From assembly GCA_017512725.1 (NCBI GenBank), contig JAFWEW010000030.1:1-53349 (forward strand): 53,349 nucleotides of DNA. Direction: 5' to 3'. Below, one piece after another: positions 1 through 8,186 of this stretch. The position numbers and the translations under genes were made by a program. The notes below the pieces were generated by a model. The model was not told the origin of the DNA. It searched no databases and worked only from the letters and a program-made list of their open reading frames with translations. The stretch comes from Solobacterium sp. Lineage in GTDB: Bacteria; Bacillota_I; Bacilli_A; Erysipelotrichales; Erysipelotrichaceae. How positions within the stretch are numbered: the first letter of the stretch is position 1; each line of letters starts with the position of its first letter.

Positions 1-31
1 AATCTCAGGAGAAAGAACTTTTCTTCTGTAC

Positions 32-210
32 TTGACAGACCATACCATATGGTAATTGATATTGCATACAGAAGTTCTGTAATGAACAAGATTCTGTTTC
101 ATACATATAGTATAGCAATAAAAGGGTATAAAAGATAGAGAATAGAAGAAAAAGACTAGTAAAAATGACTTTCTGAGGTGCGCTTTCATCTCGGTAATTG
201 AATTACCGAG
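32..210. promoter_or_regulatory. Upstream region with two palindromes
   Basis: No gene is visible in the first 283 bases. A consensus -35 TTGACA lies at 32-37, and a perfect 12-bp palindrome TACCATATGGTA (43-54) sits where the spacer to a -10 would be, as a repressor operator often does. A second, longer perfect inverted repeat has arms CTCGGTAATT (190-199) and AATTACCGAG (201-210) around one base. The two sites share the 9-mer GGTAATTGA. A common regulator is inferred; no regulator gene is adjacent. Confidence 0.4.
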
Positions 211-283
211 GATTCCCGCTTAGTGTTCTAAAAAAAAGAATGAACGAGACGCAAAACTGAGACCCTATCTTGAAGCGATACCG

Positions 284-1993
284 GTGATCGTAAAATATCA
301 GGTCATTACAAAGCTTGTATTAGGTGTGTGGCTGTATCTGCTTGGCCGCCTGTTCCGTGTTCTTCTGAACAGTACGGGAAGAGTTGCTGTTTCTACGGGA
401 GACTTCACGTTCCTGTTTGGAACCTGGCAGGGAGTCCTGATTATTCTGATCGCTCTGGTTTCCCTGTTTGTTTATATTGCACTGGATCTGAACACCAAGA
501 TTTTCATGAGCTATAACCTGCTGACGGGGAAAGCAGTTTCCATCTGGAACAGCATCTCGAAAGCGCTGGAAGGAGTTCTTCGTTTCTTCAATCTGAAAGG
601 CATCCTCGTCTGCCTCTACCTTGTTCTGATTGCCCCGATCCTTGGAATCGGATTTTCCATTTCCCTTACCAAAGGATTTTATATTCCAACGTTTATTTCT
701 TCTGTGATTGCCTCAACACCGCTGTATCTGGTTTTAACAATCATTGCAGTATTTCTTTTCCTGTCACTTGGAATCGCAAACATTTTTATCATTCACGGCG
801 TTGTACTCGACAAAATGCCGATCGATGAAGCGAGCAGACAGTCCCGAACGCTCATTCATAAAAACTGGAAAGACTATCTGAAACAGAATATCCTCTTCAT
901 CCTTGTTATGTCTGCTGTTATCCTTCTTGTCGCTGCAGTTGTACTTGGAATTCCGCTGTTTCTGGTCGATGTGATCCAAATGTCCGATTCCCTGAAACGA
1001 ATGCTGAATGTATTCTTTGTGCTGAACGGAATCATTCTTTCCGGTGCTACCGATCTGCTGTCTACACCGTTCTATACCATGAAGCTCACTCAGCTTTACT
1101 ATGAATACAAAACCGGTGAGCCGATTCATTATCAGGAACATCCGTTCAAGTTAAATGCGATCGATAAATACGGTATTATCGGTCTCGCCGCAGTTGTACT
1201 GATCGGAACCGTCTTCTTGAACAACCATTTCGATGATATCTTCCCGCTCGATCCCGGTGTCCGGATCATTGCGCATCGTGCCGGCGGCGCAGAAGGTGCC
1301 GAAAATACAGTTTCCGGCATGGAGACCGCCTGGGAACTGGGCGCGTATGGGAGTGAGATCGACATTCAGCGGACAAAGGACGGGTATTACATTCTCAATC
1401 ATGACGGAAACTTTAAACGGGTTGCCGGAGACAGCCGGAAACCGGAAGAAATGACACTGGAAGAGATCCGTCAGCTTTCGGTAGACGGGTATCCGATTCC
1501 AACGTATGAGGAAATGCTGGATGCCTGCAAAGGCAAGGTGATTCTCTTTACCGAACTGAAGGGAGAAACGGCAGATATTCAGATGGCAGATGATGCGGTA
1601 AAGATCGTCAAGGAGCGCGGGATGGAAGAGGAAGTGGTTTTCATCTCCCTGAAATATGACCTGATTGACTATATCGAAACGAATTATCCGGAAATGCAGA
1701 CAGGATTCCTGACATTTGCCTCGTTCGGTGATACCGAAAAACTCAACTGCGATTACATTGGTCCTGAAGAAGAATCCGCGACTGCGGATGCGATCGATAC
1801 GATTCACAGCCAGGGAAAAAAGGTCCTGGTCTGGACCGCGAATAAACGGAACTCCCAGAGGCACTTCCTTTGTTCTCACGCGGATGGTCTGATCACAGAC
1901 AACGTCAAACAGGCAAACGACGTATTGTATGAAATCCGGAACCGTTCGGATCTGAGCAGAATGCTGGACAAGGCAAAGGAACTGTTCAGCTGA
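284..1993 (+). CDS. Membrane-anchored glycerophosphodiester phosphodiesterase
   Basis: Predicted to hydrolyse glycerophosphodiesters to glycerol-3-phosphate and an alcohol at the membrane. About 320 N-terminal residues are strongly hydrophobic with several membrane segments, of the type that precedes GDPD domains in Firmicutes (the GRVAVSTGDF stretch is typical). The catalytic domain starts near residue 326 with AHRAGGAEGAENT, in which His331-Arg332 match the family HR motif, followed by the metal-binding SEIDIQ and NHDG. The C-terminal half looks complete. The start is uncertain: GTG 284 is used here, but the frame is open back to the TAG at 221 and reads plausible protein (LRPYLEAIP) before it. 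No ATG occurs in that stretch and no strong ribosome site precedes 284. A bidirectional terminator follows. Confidence 0.88.
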   Translation: MIVKYQVITKLVLGVWLYLLGRLFRVLLNSTGRVAVSTGDFTFLFGTWQGVLIILIALVSLFVYIALDLNTKIFMSYNLLTGKAVSIWNSISKALEGVLRFFNLKGILVCLYLVLIAPILGIGFSISLTKGFYIPTFISSVIASTPLYLVLTIIAVFLFLSLGIANIFIIHGVVLDKMPIDEASRQSRTLIHKNWKDYLKQNILFILVMSAVILLVAAVVLGIPLFLVDVIQMSDSLKRMLNVFFVLNGIILSGATDLLSTPFYTMKLTQLYYEYKTGEPIHYQEHPFKLNAIDKYGIIGLAAVVLIGTVFLNNHFDDIFPLDPGVRIIAHRAGGAEGAENTVSGMETAWELGAYGSEIDIQRTKDGYYILNHDGNFKRVAGDSRKPEEMTLEEIRQLSVDGYPIPTYEEMLDACKGKVILFTELKGETADIQMADDAVKIVKERGMEEEVVFISLKYDLIDYIETNYPEMQTGFLTFASFGDTEKLNCDYIGPEEESATADAIDTIHSQGKKVLVWTANKRNSQRHFLCSHADGLITDNVKQANDVLYEIRNRSDLSRMLDKAKELFS

Positions 1994-2003
1994 ATGAAAA
2001 ATG

Positions 2004-2037
2004 AAAACCGTCTGAAGAAATGAACTCAGGCGGTTTT
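2004..2037. terminator. Bidirectional terminator between convergent genes
   Basis: AAAACCGTCTGA and TCAGGCGGTTTT form a 12-bp stem with one G-T pair. It has T-runs in both directions, so it can end both the phosphodiesterase (+) and the alpha/beta hydrolase (-). It overlaps the hydrolase stop codon. Confidence 0.8.
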
Positions 2038-2787
2038 ATTAATCAGGAACTGTTCTGTTTCAGCGATCCATTTCTGCGGTTCATAACAGGCAAGCTGTGC
2101 ATGTGCATAGCCTTCAAAGCAGCGGATGACGGTCTGAGGATTTTTCTCCTTCAGACGAAGCGCTGCTTTTTTCGACACCGCTTCATTCCCTTTTGTACCA
2201 TGCAGGAAGAGAATCCGCATCTCATTTTCATAAGGCACAAATTCAAACTCCGAAAAGACCGAATCAATGATATTTGCAATCGATGTATCTTCCATACGGT
2301 CAGCGATCTGAAGAAACGGCTCCAAATAGTTTTCCGGAAGAAAGTCTTTTTTGAAGCTTTCCAGGACCCTGGGATCCCGTTTTCGGGATTTCTGAATGAT
2401 GTTCTGGTAACTGTGTTTCATGATGGTTTTAGCCACACCCGGAAGTTTTATCAGCGGTGCACCATCCAGAACCAGCACGTCGGTATGAAGCTGCGGATCT
2501 TTGACTGCTTCCGCTGCGATCCGGCCGCCCATGGACAGTCCGCAGATCATAAGCGTTCTGCCGCCAAACGACTGTTTGAGATACGCCGCCAGTTTTTCCG
2601 CCTCGTCCGTAATCGACTGAAACGCAGACGCTGTTTCTTCCGTATGGGCATCGAGTTCCGGGACAACGACACAAAAGCGTTCGGAATAATGCTTTACTGC
2701 TTCCTCCCAGATCTGCCATGGTGTCAGCATCCCATGGATCAGAACGATCACCGGATCAGTCGGATTTCCAAATGTATGAAACTCCAT
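2026..2787 (-). CDS. Alpha/beta hydrolase
   Basis: A 253-residue serine hydrolase of unknown substrate. The oxyanion-hole segment VIVLIHG is at residues 13-19, the nucleophile elbow is GLSMGG with Ser85, and a C-terminal GYAHAQL supplies the likely catalytic His. The start ATG at 2787 follows a strong AGGAGG eight bases upstream. The frame stays open further upstream, but that extension would overlap xpt and lacks family features. It lies 55 bases downstream of xpt on the same strand with a terminator hairpin between them, so co-expression would need readthrough or an unseen promoter. Family placement is firm; function is unknown. Confidence 0.85.
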   Translation of the reverse strand: MEFHTFGNPTDPVIVLIHGMLTPWQIWEEAVKHYSERFCVVVPELDAHTEETASAFQSITDEAEKLAAYLKQSFGGRTLMICGLSMGGRIAAEAVKDPQLHTDVLVLDGAPLIKLPGVAKTIMKHSYQNIIQKSRKRDPRVLESFKKDFLPENYLEPFLQIADRMEDTSIANIIDSVFSEFEFVPYENEMRILFLHGTKGNEAVSKKAALRLKEKNPQTVIRCFEGYAHAQLACYEPQKWIAETEQFLINKTA

Positions 2788-2806
2788 ATCTTCTTGCCTC
2801 CTCATC

Positions 2807-2836
2807 GAAAAACAGGAACGGTTCTGCGGTTCCTGT
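2807..2836 (-). terminator. Terminator after xpt
   Basis: On the minus strand ACAGGAAC and GTTCCTGT form an 8-bp stem followed by TTTTTC. It falls just after the xpt stop codon and before the hydrolase ribosome site, so it should separate or attenuate the hydrolase from xpt. Confidence 0.75.
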
Positions 2837-2842
2837 GAATCG

Positions 2843-3427
2843 TTATTCTTCAGTTTCTTCAAACAGAATTCTGCCGTTCTCCAGAGAAGAAATCCGTACC
2901 AGTGTTTCCACTTCATAACCAAGTTCCAGAATGCGTTTTCTACCCGGCTGATAGCTTTTTTCCACGACGGCTCCGCAGCCCTCGATCACTGCACCAGCCT
3001 GCTCTGCCAGCGCAATCAGTGCAGTCATTGCTTCTCCGTTGGCAAGAAAGTCATCAATAATCAGCACATGATCTTCCCTGTTCAGATACTCTTTGGAGAT
3101 CCGTACAACATAGTCACTCTGCCTGGTATAGGAATGTGCTCCCATGGCAAACGTATCTTCATCCATGTTTGCCGCATATCCCTTTTTTCCATAAACTACC
3201 GGAAGATAGCCAAACGCTCTGGCAGTTTCGCAGGCAAAAATAATCCCGCCGGATTCGATTGTCAGAATCTTGGTGACTGGCCGGTCCCTGAAGCGGTGAT
3301 AAAACGCATTCCCGATTTCTTCGGCAGTCTTTACATCAATCTGATGATTCAGAAAACTGTCGACCTTAAGAATATCTCCGGGCAGACTTTTCCCTTCTCT
3401 CAGAATTCGTTCTTTCAGCTTTTCCAT
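2843..3427 (-). CDS. xpt: Xanthine phosphoribosyltransferase
   Basis: Salvages xanthine to XMP with PRPP in the cytoplasm. The 194-residue length is normal for Xpt. It starts MEKLKERILREGKSLPGDIL and carries LNHQIDV, the base-binding region TKILTIESGGI, and the PRPP loop VLIIDDFLANGEA (around residues 121-133), all characteristic of the family. It is translated eight bases after a collapsed MATE-transporter frame, probably as one transcript. No purine riboswitch is visible directly upstream, although a guanine-type one controls a purine permease at 33.4 kb in this window. A hairpin terminator follows. Confidence 0.93.
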   Translation of the reverse strand: MEKLKERILREGKSLPGDILKVDSFLNHQIDVKTAEEIGNAFYHRFRDRPVTKILTIESGGIIFACETARAFGYLPVVYGKKGYAANMDEDTFAMGAHSYTRQSDYVVRISKEYLNREDHVLIIDDFLANGEAMTALIALAEQAGAVIEGCGAVVEKSYQPGRKRILELGYEVETLVRISSLENGRILFEETEE

Positions 3428-3435
3428 TTTTCAAA

Positions 3436-3675
3436 TCATATCACAGGATGTTCTTCACTTGCCTTCAGGACATTCAGCAAAAGTGTTACAGAGGCAATCA
3501 TCATAATCAGTTCCGTAAGCGGCTGTGCCCAGATCATTCCGTTGAATCCAAAGATCCGGTTCAGAACCATGACAAACATGCCTGCGATCAGCGGAACCCC
3601 AAAATGGATTACTGCCCGGGCCGGTTTCTCTTCACTCAGGATATAAATTCGTTCGTCTTCAGGCGGCTGTTTCAT
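3436..3675 (-). pseudogene. MATE exporter remnant with in-frame internal deletion
   Basis: A 79-residue frame that fuses the two ends of a MATE-family multidrug exporter. Residues 1-39 resemble a MATE N-terminus (ILSEEKP...PLIAGMFVMVL). From about residue 40, RIFGFNGMIWAQPLTELIMM matches the extreme C-terminal region of MATE proteins (GFxGxxxAQPxxD). A normal protein has about 450 residues, so roughly 370 are missing, yet the frame is intact and ends eight bases before xpt. Only the first and last membrane segments remain, so transport activity is very unlikely. It may survive because its translation leads into xpt. A quasi-palindrome GAATGGTATCATTC (3710-3723) lies upstream and may be a regulatory site. 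Confidence 0.75.
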
Positions 3676-3745
3676 ACCTTCCGATCATAATACGAACCCT
3701 TCATTTTTTGAATGGTATCATTCTGTTCTCTGGTTCAGACCTGCA

Positions 3746-3774
3746 GAAAAAATCCGGTTCTGGATGACCGGATT
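3746..3774 (-). terminator. Terminator of the LtaS-like gene
   Basis: On the minus strand AATCCGGT and ACCGGATT pair around an 8-base loop and lead into TTTTTTC. The stem touches the stop codon of the sulfatase-fold gene. Confidence 0.8.
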
Positions 3775-5819
3775 CATTCGGTTTCAAGACTGCTCAGCAC
3801 GTGATGGAAATAGTCTGTCTGCAGAACCCCTCTGCAGTAGCTGATCTTATTGCGGACGATTTTCCGCATTGTTTCAATATAACTGTCCGTCACCGTAACG
3901 CCTTCATTCGGCACAAAGGTTCCGCTTCCCGCATAGAACCGTCCCCGTTCGGTCTTCCAGTCATAATTCAGCGTAAAGACCAGCGGTGCCCGGTTGGAGA
4001 ACACATCTCTTCCCGGCAGCAGCCGGCTGTCCCATTCAATGCCGAACAGATTCAGCAGCGTCGGCAGGATATCCAGGCTGGAAGTCGGTGTATCAATCGT
4101 TACCGGTGCTTTCTTTTCAAGACATCCGCTCCAGATGATCAGACGGTTATGGTCCCGGTCAAGATAATCCGTTACGTTGTATCCGTAAAGATTTGAAAGA
4201 TTATCGCTCTCTCCAAGCCCTTCTCCGTAATCCAGTCCATACGGGAAGTGGTCTGCCGCGATTACGATGACGGTATCATCGGCAATTCCCGCTTTCTCCA
4301 GCCGGTCTACCAGATAGGTGACCGCATCTTCCAGTTCCAGATTTGCCGCAAGATAACACTTTACGGAATCGTTGTACTGTTCCAGATCCTTCACCTCATC
4401 CCAGTGTTTGGCAGACATCTTGTTTGAAGGATTATAAAGACTGTGGCCGCTGACACTCATGTAATAAACATTAAACGGCTGCTGATCGATATACATATCA
4501 ACCGTTCCCTGCATCATTTCCAGATCGCTCTCCGGAAACTGGTTTTCTACAAATTCTTCCATTCCGTTTCCGTATCCCATAAACCCGTTGGAATAGCCAA
4601 GATTGTTATGGGTGATATGACGGTCATAGAACATGTAGTCATTGTTGTGAAATGCCCAGCCGTTATAGCCTTTCCGGTTCAGCTGACTGCCCATGATCAT
4701 ATCGTTATGAAAATGCGAGGTGATCTTGAAGGAAGAGCCTCCTTCTGTGGGCAGCAGACCGAAGATATTCTCATATTCTCCTCCGGTCGTTCCGGCACTT
4801 GCCGGCTGATAGTAATCCGTGAACCGGAACCCCTTCTCCGCAAGGCGGTATAAGGTTGGTGTCCGCTGGGGATCAATCACTTCCCTGGAAAACGCTTCGG
4901 CGCTGATGAAGATCAGATTCTTTCCCGCGAAGAGACCTGTATATTCGTTTTTCCTGGACGGGATCTGTTCAGCAACATAGGAATCGAGTGTTTTCTCAAG
5001 CGCCGTATCGGTTTCATACAGTGCTTCAAAGTCAATATCCAATGCATTGTCGCCATAGATTACAGGCTGGCTGACCGTTTCTTCCGGCTGCTCTGTTTCA
5101 TCTTCTTCCGCATCCATGACTTCAAATTCCATTGGTGCTTCCGTTCGGTCCAGCAGATGTTCCGCATCCAGCCTTATCCCGCTCAGAAACCCAAAATCCG
5201 AAACTGCAGTCTGAAAGGAATACTCACTGGTATAAACCCCGAACATGACATGGCTGAAGGAGATTGCCAGCACCCCGCCGACATAGAACATGATAAAGCT
5301 GGCCCCAAGCACAAACGGTTCCATGCCGGAGAGCCGTTCTCCTTTATCCATTTTCCAGGAAACCAGCAGATAGATCAGAACCGGAAGAAAGAACAGTCCG
5401 ATATGGATCATGCCGGTACGGCTGAAAACCATCTTTACCGCATCCTCCGTAAACCCGGTCAGTGCATCGGTTCCGCCGGAAAACACCGTTCGCAGGTCAT
5501 AAAACATTTTGAAGGTTTTGTAGATGAAGTAGTACGCACTGTAGCAGGCCGCAAGCAGAATCAGCAGAAAGCTTCGTGCAGTCCGGTTGACCCATCTCCT
5601 TTTGCTCAACGACGTTAATACAAACAGAAGAATTCCATAGGAAACCGAAAACAGCATTGTAAACAGAATCGTGATATCCCATGGACCGTTCAGCGTTGAC
5701 CATTTAAATAACAGTTCTTCAACACACAGAAAAAAGGATGGAAAGCAGGCCGCGATGATCCGCAGCCGGTGTTCAGCACGCTGCTTCTTTTCCCGTTCCA
5801 GTTTCTTTTTTCCTGCCAT
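3774..5819 (-). CDS. LTA synthase family phosphoglycerol transferase
   Basis: A 681-residue membrane enzyme of the LtaS type, expected to transfer phosphoglycerol from phosphatidylglycerol onto a lipid-anchored polymer outside the cell. The N-terminal third holds about five hydrophobic segments, followed by an acidic linker (DAEEDETEQPEE) and an extracellular sulfatase-fold domain. Visible catalytic features are NLIFISAEAF (metal-binding Glu), SAGTTGGEYENIFGLLP with the nucleophilic Thr, and VIVIAADHFPYG. The start is taken at ATG 5819, which begins MAGKKKLEREKK. A TTG twelve bases earlier overlaps the predicted -10 box and is unlikely. Lipoteichoic acid synthase or a primase-like paralogue cannot be told apart here. 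Confidence 0.87.
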   Translation of the reverse strand: MAGKKKLEREKKQRAEHRLRIIAACFPSFFLCVEELLFKWSTLNGPWDITILFTMLFSVSYGILLFVLTSLSKRRWVNRTARSFLLILLAACYSAYYFIYKTFKMFYDLRTVFSGGTDALTGFTEDAVKMVFSRTGMIHIGLFFLPVLIYLLVSWKMDKGERLSGMEPFVLGASFIMFYVGGVLAISFSHVMFGVYTSEYSFQTAVSDFGFLSGIRLDAEHLLDRTEAPMEFEVMDAEEDETEQPEETVSQPVIYGDNALDIDFEALYETDTALEKTLDSYVAEQIPSRKNEYTGLFAGKNLIFISAEAFSREVIDPQRTPTLYRLAEKGFRFTDYYQPASAGTTGGEYENIFGLLPTEGGSSFKITSHFHNDMIMGSQLNRKGYNGWAFHNNDYMFYDRHITHNNLGYSNGFMGYGNGMEEFVENQFPESDLEMMQGTVDMYIDQQPFNVYYMSVSGHSLYNPSNKMSAKHWDEVKDLEQYNDSVKCYLAANLELEDAVTYLVDRLEKAGIADDTVIVIAADHFPYGLDYGEGLGESDNLSNLYGYNVTDYLDRDHNRLIIWSGCLEKKAPVTIDTPTSSLDILPTLLNLFGIEWDSRLLPGRDVFSNRAPLVFTLNYDWKTERGRFYAGSGTFVPNEGVTVTDSYIETMRKIVRNKISYCRGVLQTDYFHHVLSSLETE

Positions 5820-5830
5820 AACAGTTTCCA

Positions 5831-5859
5831 ATTATACCGCACATCCCTGTTTGCGTTAA
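5831..5859 (-). promoter_or_regulatory. Promoter of the LtaS-like gene
   Basis: On the minus strand TTAACG (5854-5859), a 17-bp spacer and TATAAT (5831-5836). Transcription would start about five bases before ATG 5819, giving a near-leaderless message. It overlaps the back-to-back promoter of the aminopeptidase gene. Confidence 0.6.
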
Positions 5860-5861
5860 TC

Positions 5862-5870
5862 TGCTATAAT
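5862..5870 (+). promoter_or_regulatory. Extended -10 promoter of the M18 peptidase
   Basis: TGC-TATAAT forms an extended -10 element 27 bases upstream of ATG 5897; no convincing -35 is visible. It sits back to back with the LtaS-like promoter. Confidence 0.55.
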
Positions 5871-5896
5871 CCCTACAGAAAAGAGGACATTTTACG

Positions 5897-7204
5897 ATGG
5901 ATCTTAATGAAGAACTGATTCATTTTCTGAATACATGCCCCACTGCATATCATGTCGTGGCCGACATCCGGGACCGGCTGAAGGAGAACGGGTTTACTGC
6001 ACTGTCCGAACACGATGCCTGGAACCTGGAACCCGGGAACAGCTATGTCGTTACACGCAGTGACTCTGCCCTGATTGCCTTCCGGCTGCCAAAGAAAAAA
6101 CTGACCGGATTCATGATCGGGGCAAGCCACGCAGACAGCCCGGCACTCAAGATCAAGCCAAATCCCGAAATGGAAACGGATGGTCTGGTCCGCCTGAATG
6201 CAGAAGGCTATGGCGGACTGATCCGGTATCCCTGGTTTGACCGTCCGCTCTCGATTGCCGGCCGGGTCTGTGTCCGGGAGAAAAACGGCATCCGTACACG
6301 GCTTCTCCATATTGACCGTGGTGTCTGCATCATTCCGAGCCTTGCGATTCATATGGACCGCAGCATCAACACGGAAGGACATGTGTTTTCCGTCCAGAAG
6401 GAACTGCAGCCGGTGTTCCGGGCTGCCGATGATCCGACAACCTTCCAGACGATGCTTGCAAAGGAGCTCGGGGTAAAGGAATCCGATATTCTGGCTCACG
6501 ATCTGTTCCTGTCCCCGCATATGCCGGCAGCCCTGGTCGGGGCAGACCAGTCCTTCGTTTCTTCTCCTCATCTGGATGATCTGCAGTGCACGTTCGCCAA
6601 TATGAAAGGATTCCTGGAGGCGAAGAGTCCGAAATCGACTCCTGTACTGGCAGTATTCGACAATGAAGAAGTCGGTTCCTCCTCTCTGCAGGGAGCCAAC
6701 GGCACCTTCCTGGAAGATACCCTGGATCGGATCCGGGAATGCCTGAAGATGTCAGACAATGCGTTTCTTGCCTGCTGTGCAAATTCCTTTATGCTGAGCA
6801 TGGACAATTCTCACGCAGCTCACCCCAACTACCCGGAAAAGGCCGATCCGACAAACCGTCCAAGACTGAACGGCGGCATTGTCATCAAGCAGGCAGCACC
6901 GATGACCTATCTTACCGATGCCCGTTCTTCCGCACTGGTTCAGCAGCTCTGCAAAAAGACGAACATTCCGTACCAGTTTTTTACCAATCATTCCGATATC
7001 CGCGGCGGCAGCACACTGGCGCACTACTTCTGCGAACATCTCAGCGTCCTGACTGCAGATATCGGCCTTGCGCAGCTGGCAATGCATTCTTCGTTTGAAA
7101 CTGCCGGTGCAAGGGATACCGCATATATGAAGAATCTGACGGCAGCCTTCTATGGGGCTGCACTGAAAAGAACAGGCGATGACCTGTTCTCCATTCAGCT
7201 TTGA
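5897..7204 (+). CDS. M18 family aminopeptidase
   Basis: A cytoplasmic zinc aminopeptidase related to aspartyl aminopeptidase, 435 residues, the normal family length. Metal and active-site motifs appear in order: GASHADSPAL (His78, Asp80), FDNEEVGSSS, HSDIRGGST and the C-terminal AMHSSFETAG. The substrate-pocket stretch YGGLIRYPWFDRPL is also typical. The start is ATG 5897, preceded by AGAGGA. It is monocistronic, transcribed divergently from the LtaS-like gene and closed by a strong terminator. Preference for acidic N-terminal residues is inferred from the family only. Confidence 0.93.
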   Translation: MDLNEELIHFLNTCPTAYHVVADIRDRLKENGFTALSEHDAWNLEPGNSYVVTRSDSALIAFRLPKKKLTGFMIGASHADSPALKIKPNPEMETDGLVRLNAEGYGGLIRYPWFDRPLSIAGRVCVREKNGIRTRLLHIDRGVCIIPSLAIHMDRSINTEGHVFSVQKELQPVFRAADDPTTFQTMLAKELGVKESDILAHDLFLSPHMPAALVGADQSFVSSPHLDDLQCTFANMKGFLEAKSPKSTPVLAVFDNEEVGSSSLQGANGTFLEDTLDRIRECLKMSDNAFLACCANSFMLSMDNSHAAHPNYPEKADPTNRPRLNGGIVIKQAAPMTYLTDARSSALVQQLCKKTNIPYQFFTNHSDIRGGSTLAHYFCEHLSVLTADIGLAQLAMHSSFETAGARDTAYMKNLTAAFYGAALKRTGDDLFSIQL

Positions 7205-7213
7205 TTCATCCTG

Positions 7214-7235
7214 ACAGCCTTCGGGCTGTTTTTTT
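7214..7235 (+). terminator. Terminator of the M18 peptidase
   Basis: ACAGCC-TTCG-GGCTGT followed by a run of T: a stable UUCG-capped intrinsic terminator. Confidence 0.9.
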
Positions 7236-7236
7236 C

Positions 7237-7743
7237 TTATTCCCGAAGGGTCCGTTCCTTTTCCAGTGCTTCAATTTTTCCGTGGATCCTTCCAAGACCA
7301 TACATCAGAAAAGTCGCACAGAGAAGGTTGATCCATCCGAATCTGGAATTGGTGCCAAGTGAGTTTACGATGCCGATCAGAAGGTTTCCGATTCCAATCA
7401 TCAGCAATGTGTATCCGATTCTCTTCAGATGCTCGATCCTGGAATCAATATCGGAAAACAGTTCGAATGCCCCAAGGGATGCGTCCTTCCGGAAATAGAT
7501 CCAGTTCACCATCCTGCCGATATATTCCGCACCGGTATCTTTAATAAACTGAATATAATCCCTGCCATTCTTATCCATCTGCATGCGAATGACATAAGCA
7601 TCCGGTTCACAGCGTTCAAACTCATATCTGCAGAAACCGACTCCGACAAGTGCCCAGCCCTGGGATGCCATTTCATTCAGCCACTGCTCTTCCTTTTCAA
7701 AATCCCATACAAAGAACCACTTCCAGATTGTTTTTCTCTCCAT
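7237..7743 (-). CDS. DUF2812 domain membrane protein
   Basis: A 168-residue protein beginning MERKTIWKWFFVWDFEKEEQWLNEMASQGWAL, the signature opening of DUF2812. Two hydrophobic segments follow in the C-terminal half (GYTLLMIGIGNLLIGIV and a later INLLCATFLMYGLG). DUF2812 proteins are commonly encoded next to PadR regulators, as here, where the PadR stop is two bases upstream. The function of the family is not established; a membrane stress or transport-accessory role is only inference. Confidence 0.85.
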   Translation of the reverse strand: MERKTIWKWFFVWDFEKEEQWLNEMASQGWALVGVGFCRYEFERCEPDAYVIRMQMDKNGRDYIQFIKDTGAEYIGRMVNWIYFRKDASLGAFELFSDIDSRIEHLKRIGYTLLMIGIGNLLIGIVNSLGTNSRFGWINLLCATFLMYGLGRIHGKIEALEKERTLRE

Positions 7744-7745
7744 AC

Positions 7746-8063
7746 TCAGTACGCTCCTTTCAGTACCTCATCTCCGCATGCGGCCAGTTCTTTCAGCCGC
7801 TTTGTTTCATTGATCAGAATCTCAAGTCCAAGATCCGTCAGACTATATTCTTTTTTCCGGCTGCCACTCTCTGCCGGCAGCTGTTCGATCCAGCCCTTCT
7901 CGACCATATTGTTAAGTGCTCCATAGAGTGTTCCTGCCGCAAGCCGGACACGGCCGTTTGACATCTCTTCCGCCTTCAGCATAATTCCGTACCCATGGTT
8001 CGGCTGAACCAGTGCCAGCAGGATAAAATAGGTCGCTTCGGTAAGCGTAATATTCTCTGCCAT
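7746..8063 (-). CDS. PadR family transcriptional regulator
   Basis: A 105-residue winged-helix repressor. The motif YFILLALVQPNHGYGIMLKAEE, then LAAGTLYGALNNMVEKGWIEQL and KKEYSLTDLGLEIL, is the classical PadR winged helix with a short C-terminal dimer helix (subfamily 2 size). It starts at ATG 8063 behind GAGGTGATGGG. It is co-transcribed with the DUF2812 gene, and two matched inverted repeats on its own promoter point to autoregulation. Confidence 0.92.
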   Translation of the reverse strand: MAENITLTEATYFILLALVQPNHGYGIMLKAEEMSNGRVRLAAGTLYGALNNMVEKGWIEQLPAESGSRKKEYSLTDLGLEILINETKRLKELAACGDEVLKGAY

Positions 8064-8092
8064 CCCATCACCTCTTTTATTTCGCTTCCCGT

Positions 8093-8150
8093 TATATCGT
8101 CATCCGATATATCGTATTTCCAATATATCGCCTCCCGATATAAAAATCAA
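8093..8150 (-). promoter_or_regulatory. PadR promoter with two operators
   Basis: Two copies of TATATCG-N5-CGATATA lie at 8093-8111 and 8124-8142, 31 bp apart, about three helical turns. On the minus strand a promoter TTGATT (8145-8150), 17-bp spacer, TATATT (8122-8127) is covered by the second operator; the first lies just downstream of the start point. This is a strong autoregulation layout for the PadR-DUF2812 operon. Confidence 0.8.
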
Positions 8151-8162
8151 CCCTTTCGCACG

Positions 8163-8186
8163 AAAAAAGAGGATTATCTCCTCTTT
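8163..8186 (-). terminator. Terminator of the aconitase-family gene
   Basis: On the minus strand AAAGAGGA and TCCTCTTT pair and run into six T. The hairpin begins at the last codon and stop codon of the hydratase gene. Confidence 0.8.

Noticed and set aside
130-283. Possible lysine-type riboswitch suggested by GAGGTGCGC near 175
   Set aside because: The remaining conserved cores of that riboswitch are absent; only the palindrome is structured.
2020-2838. Long plus-strand frame across the alpha/beta hydrolase
   Set aside because: Antisense shadow; the minus-strand frame has the full hydrolase motifs and a strong ribosome site.
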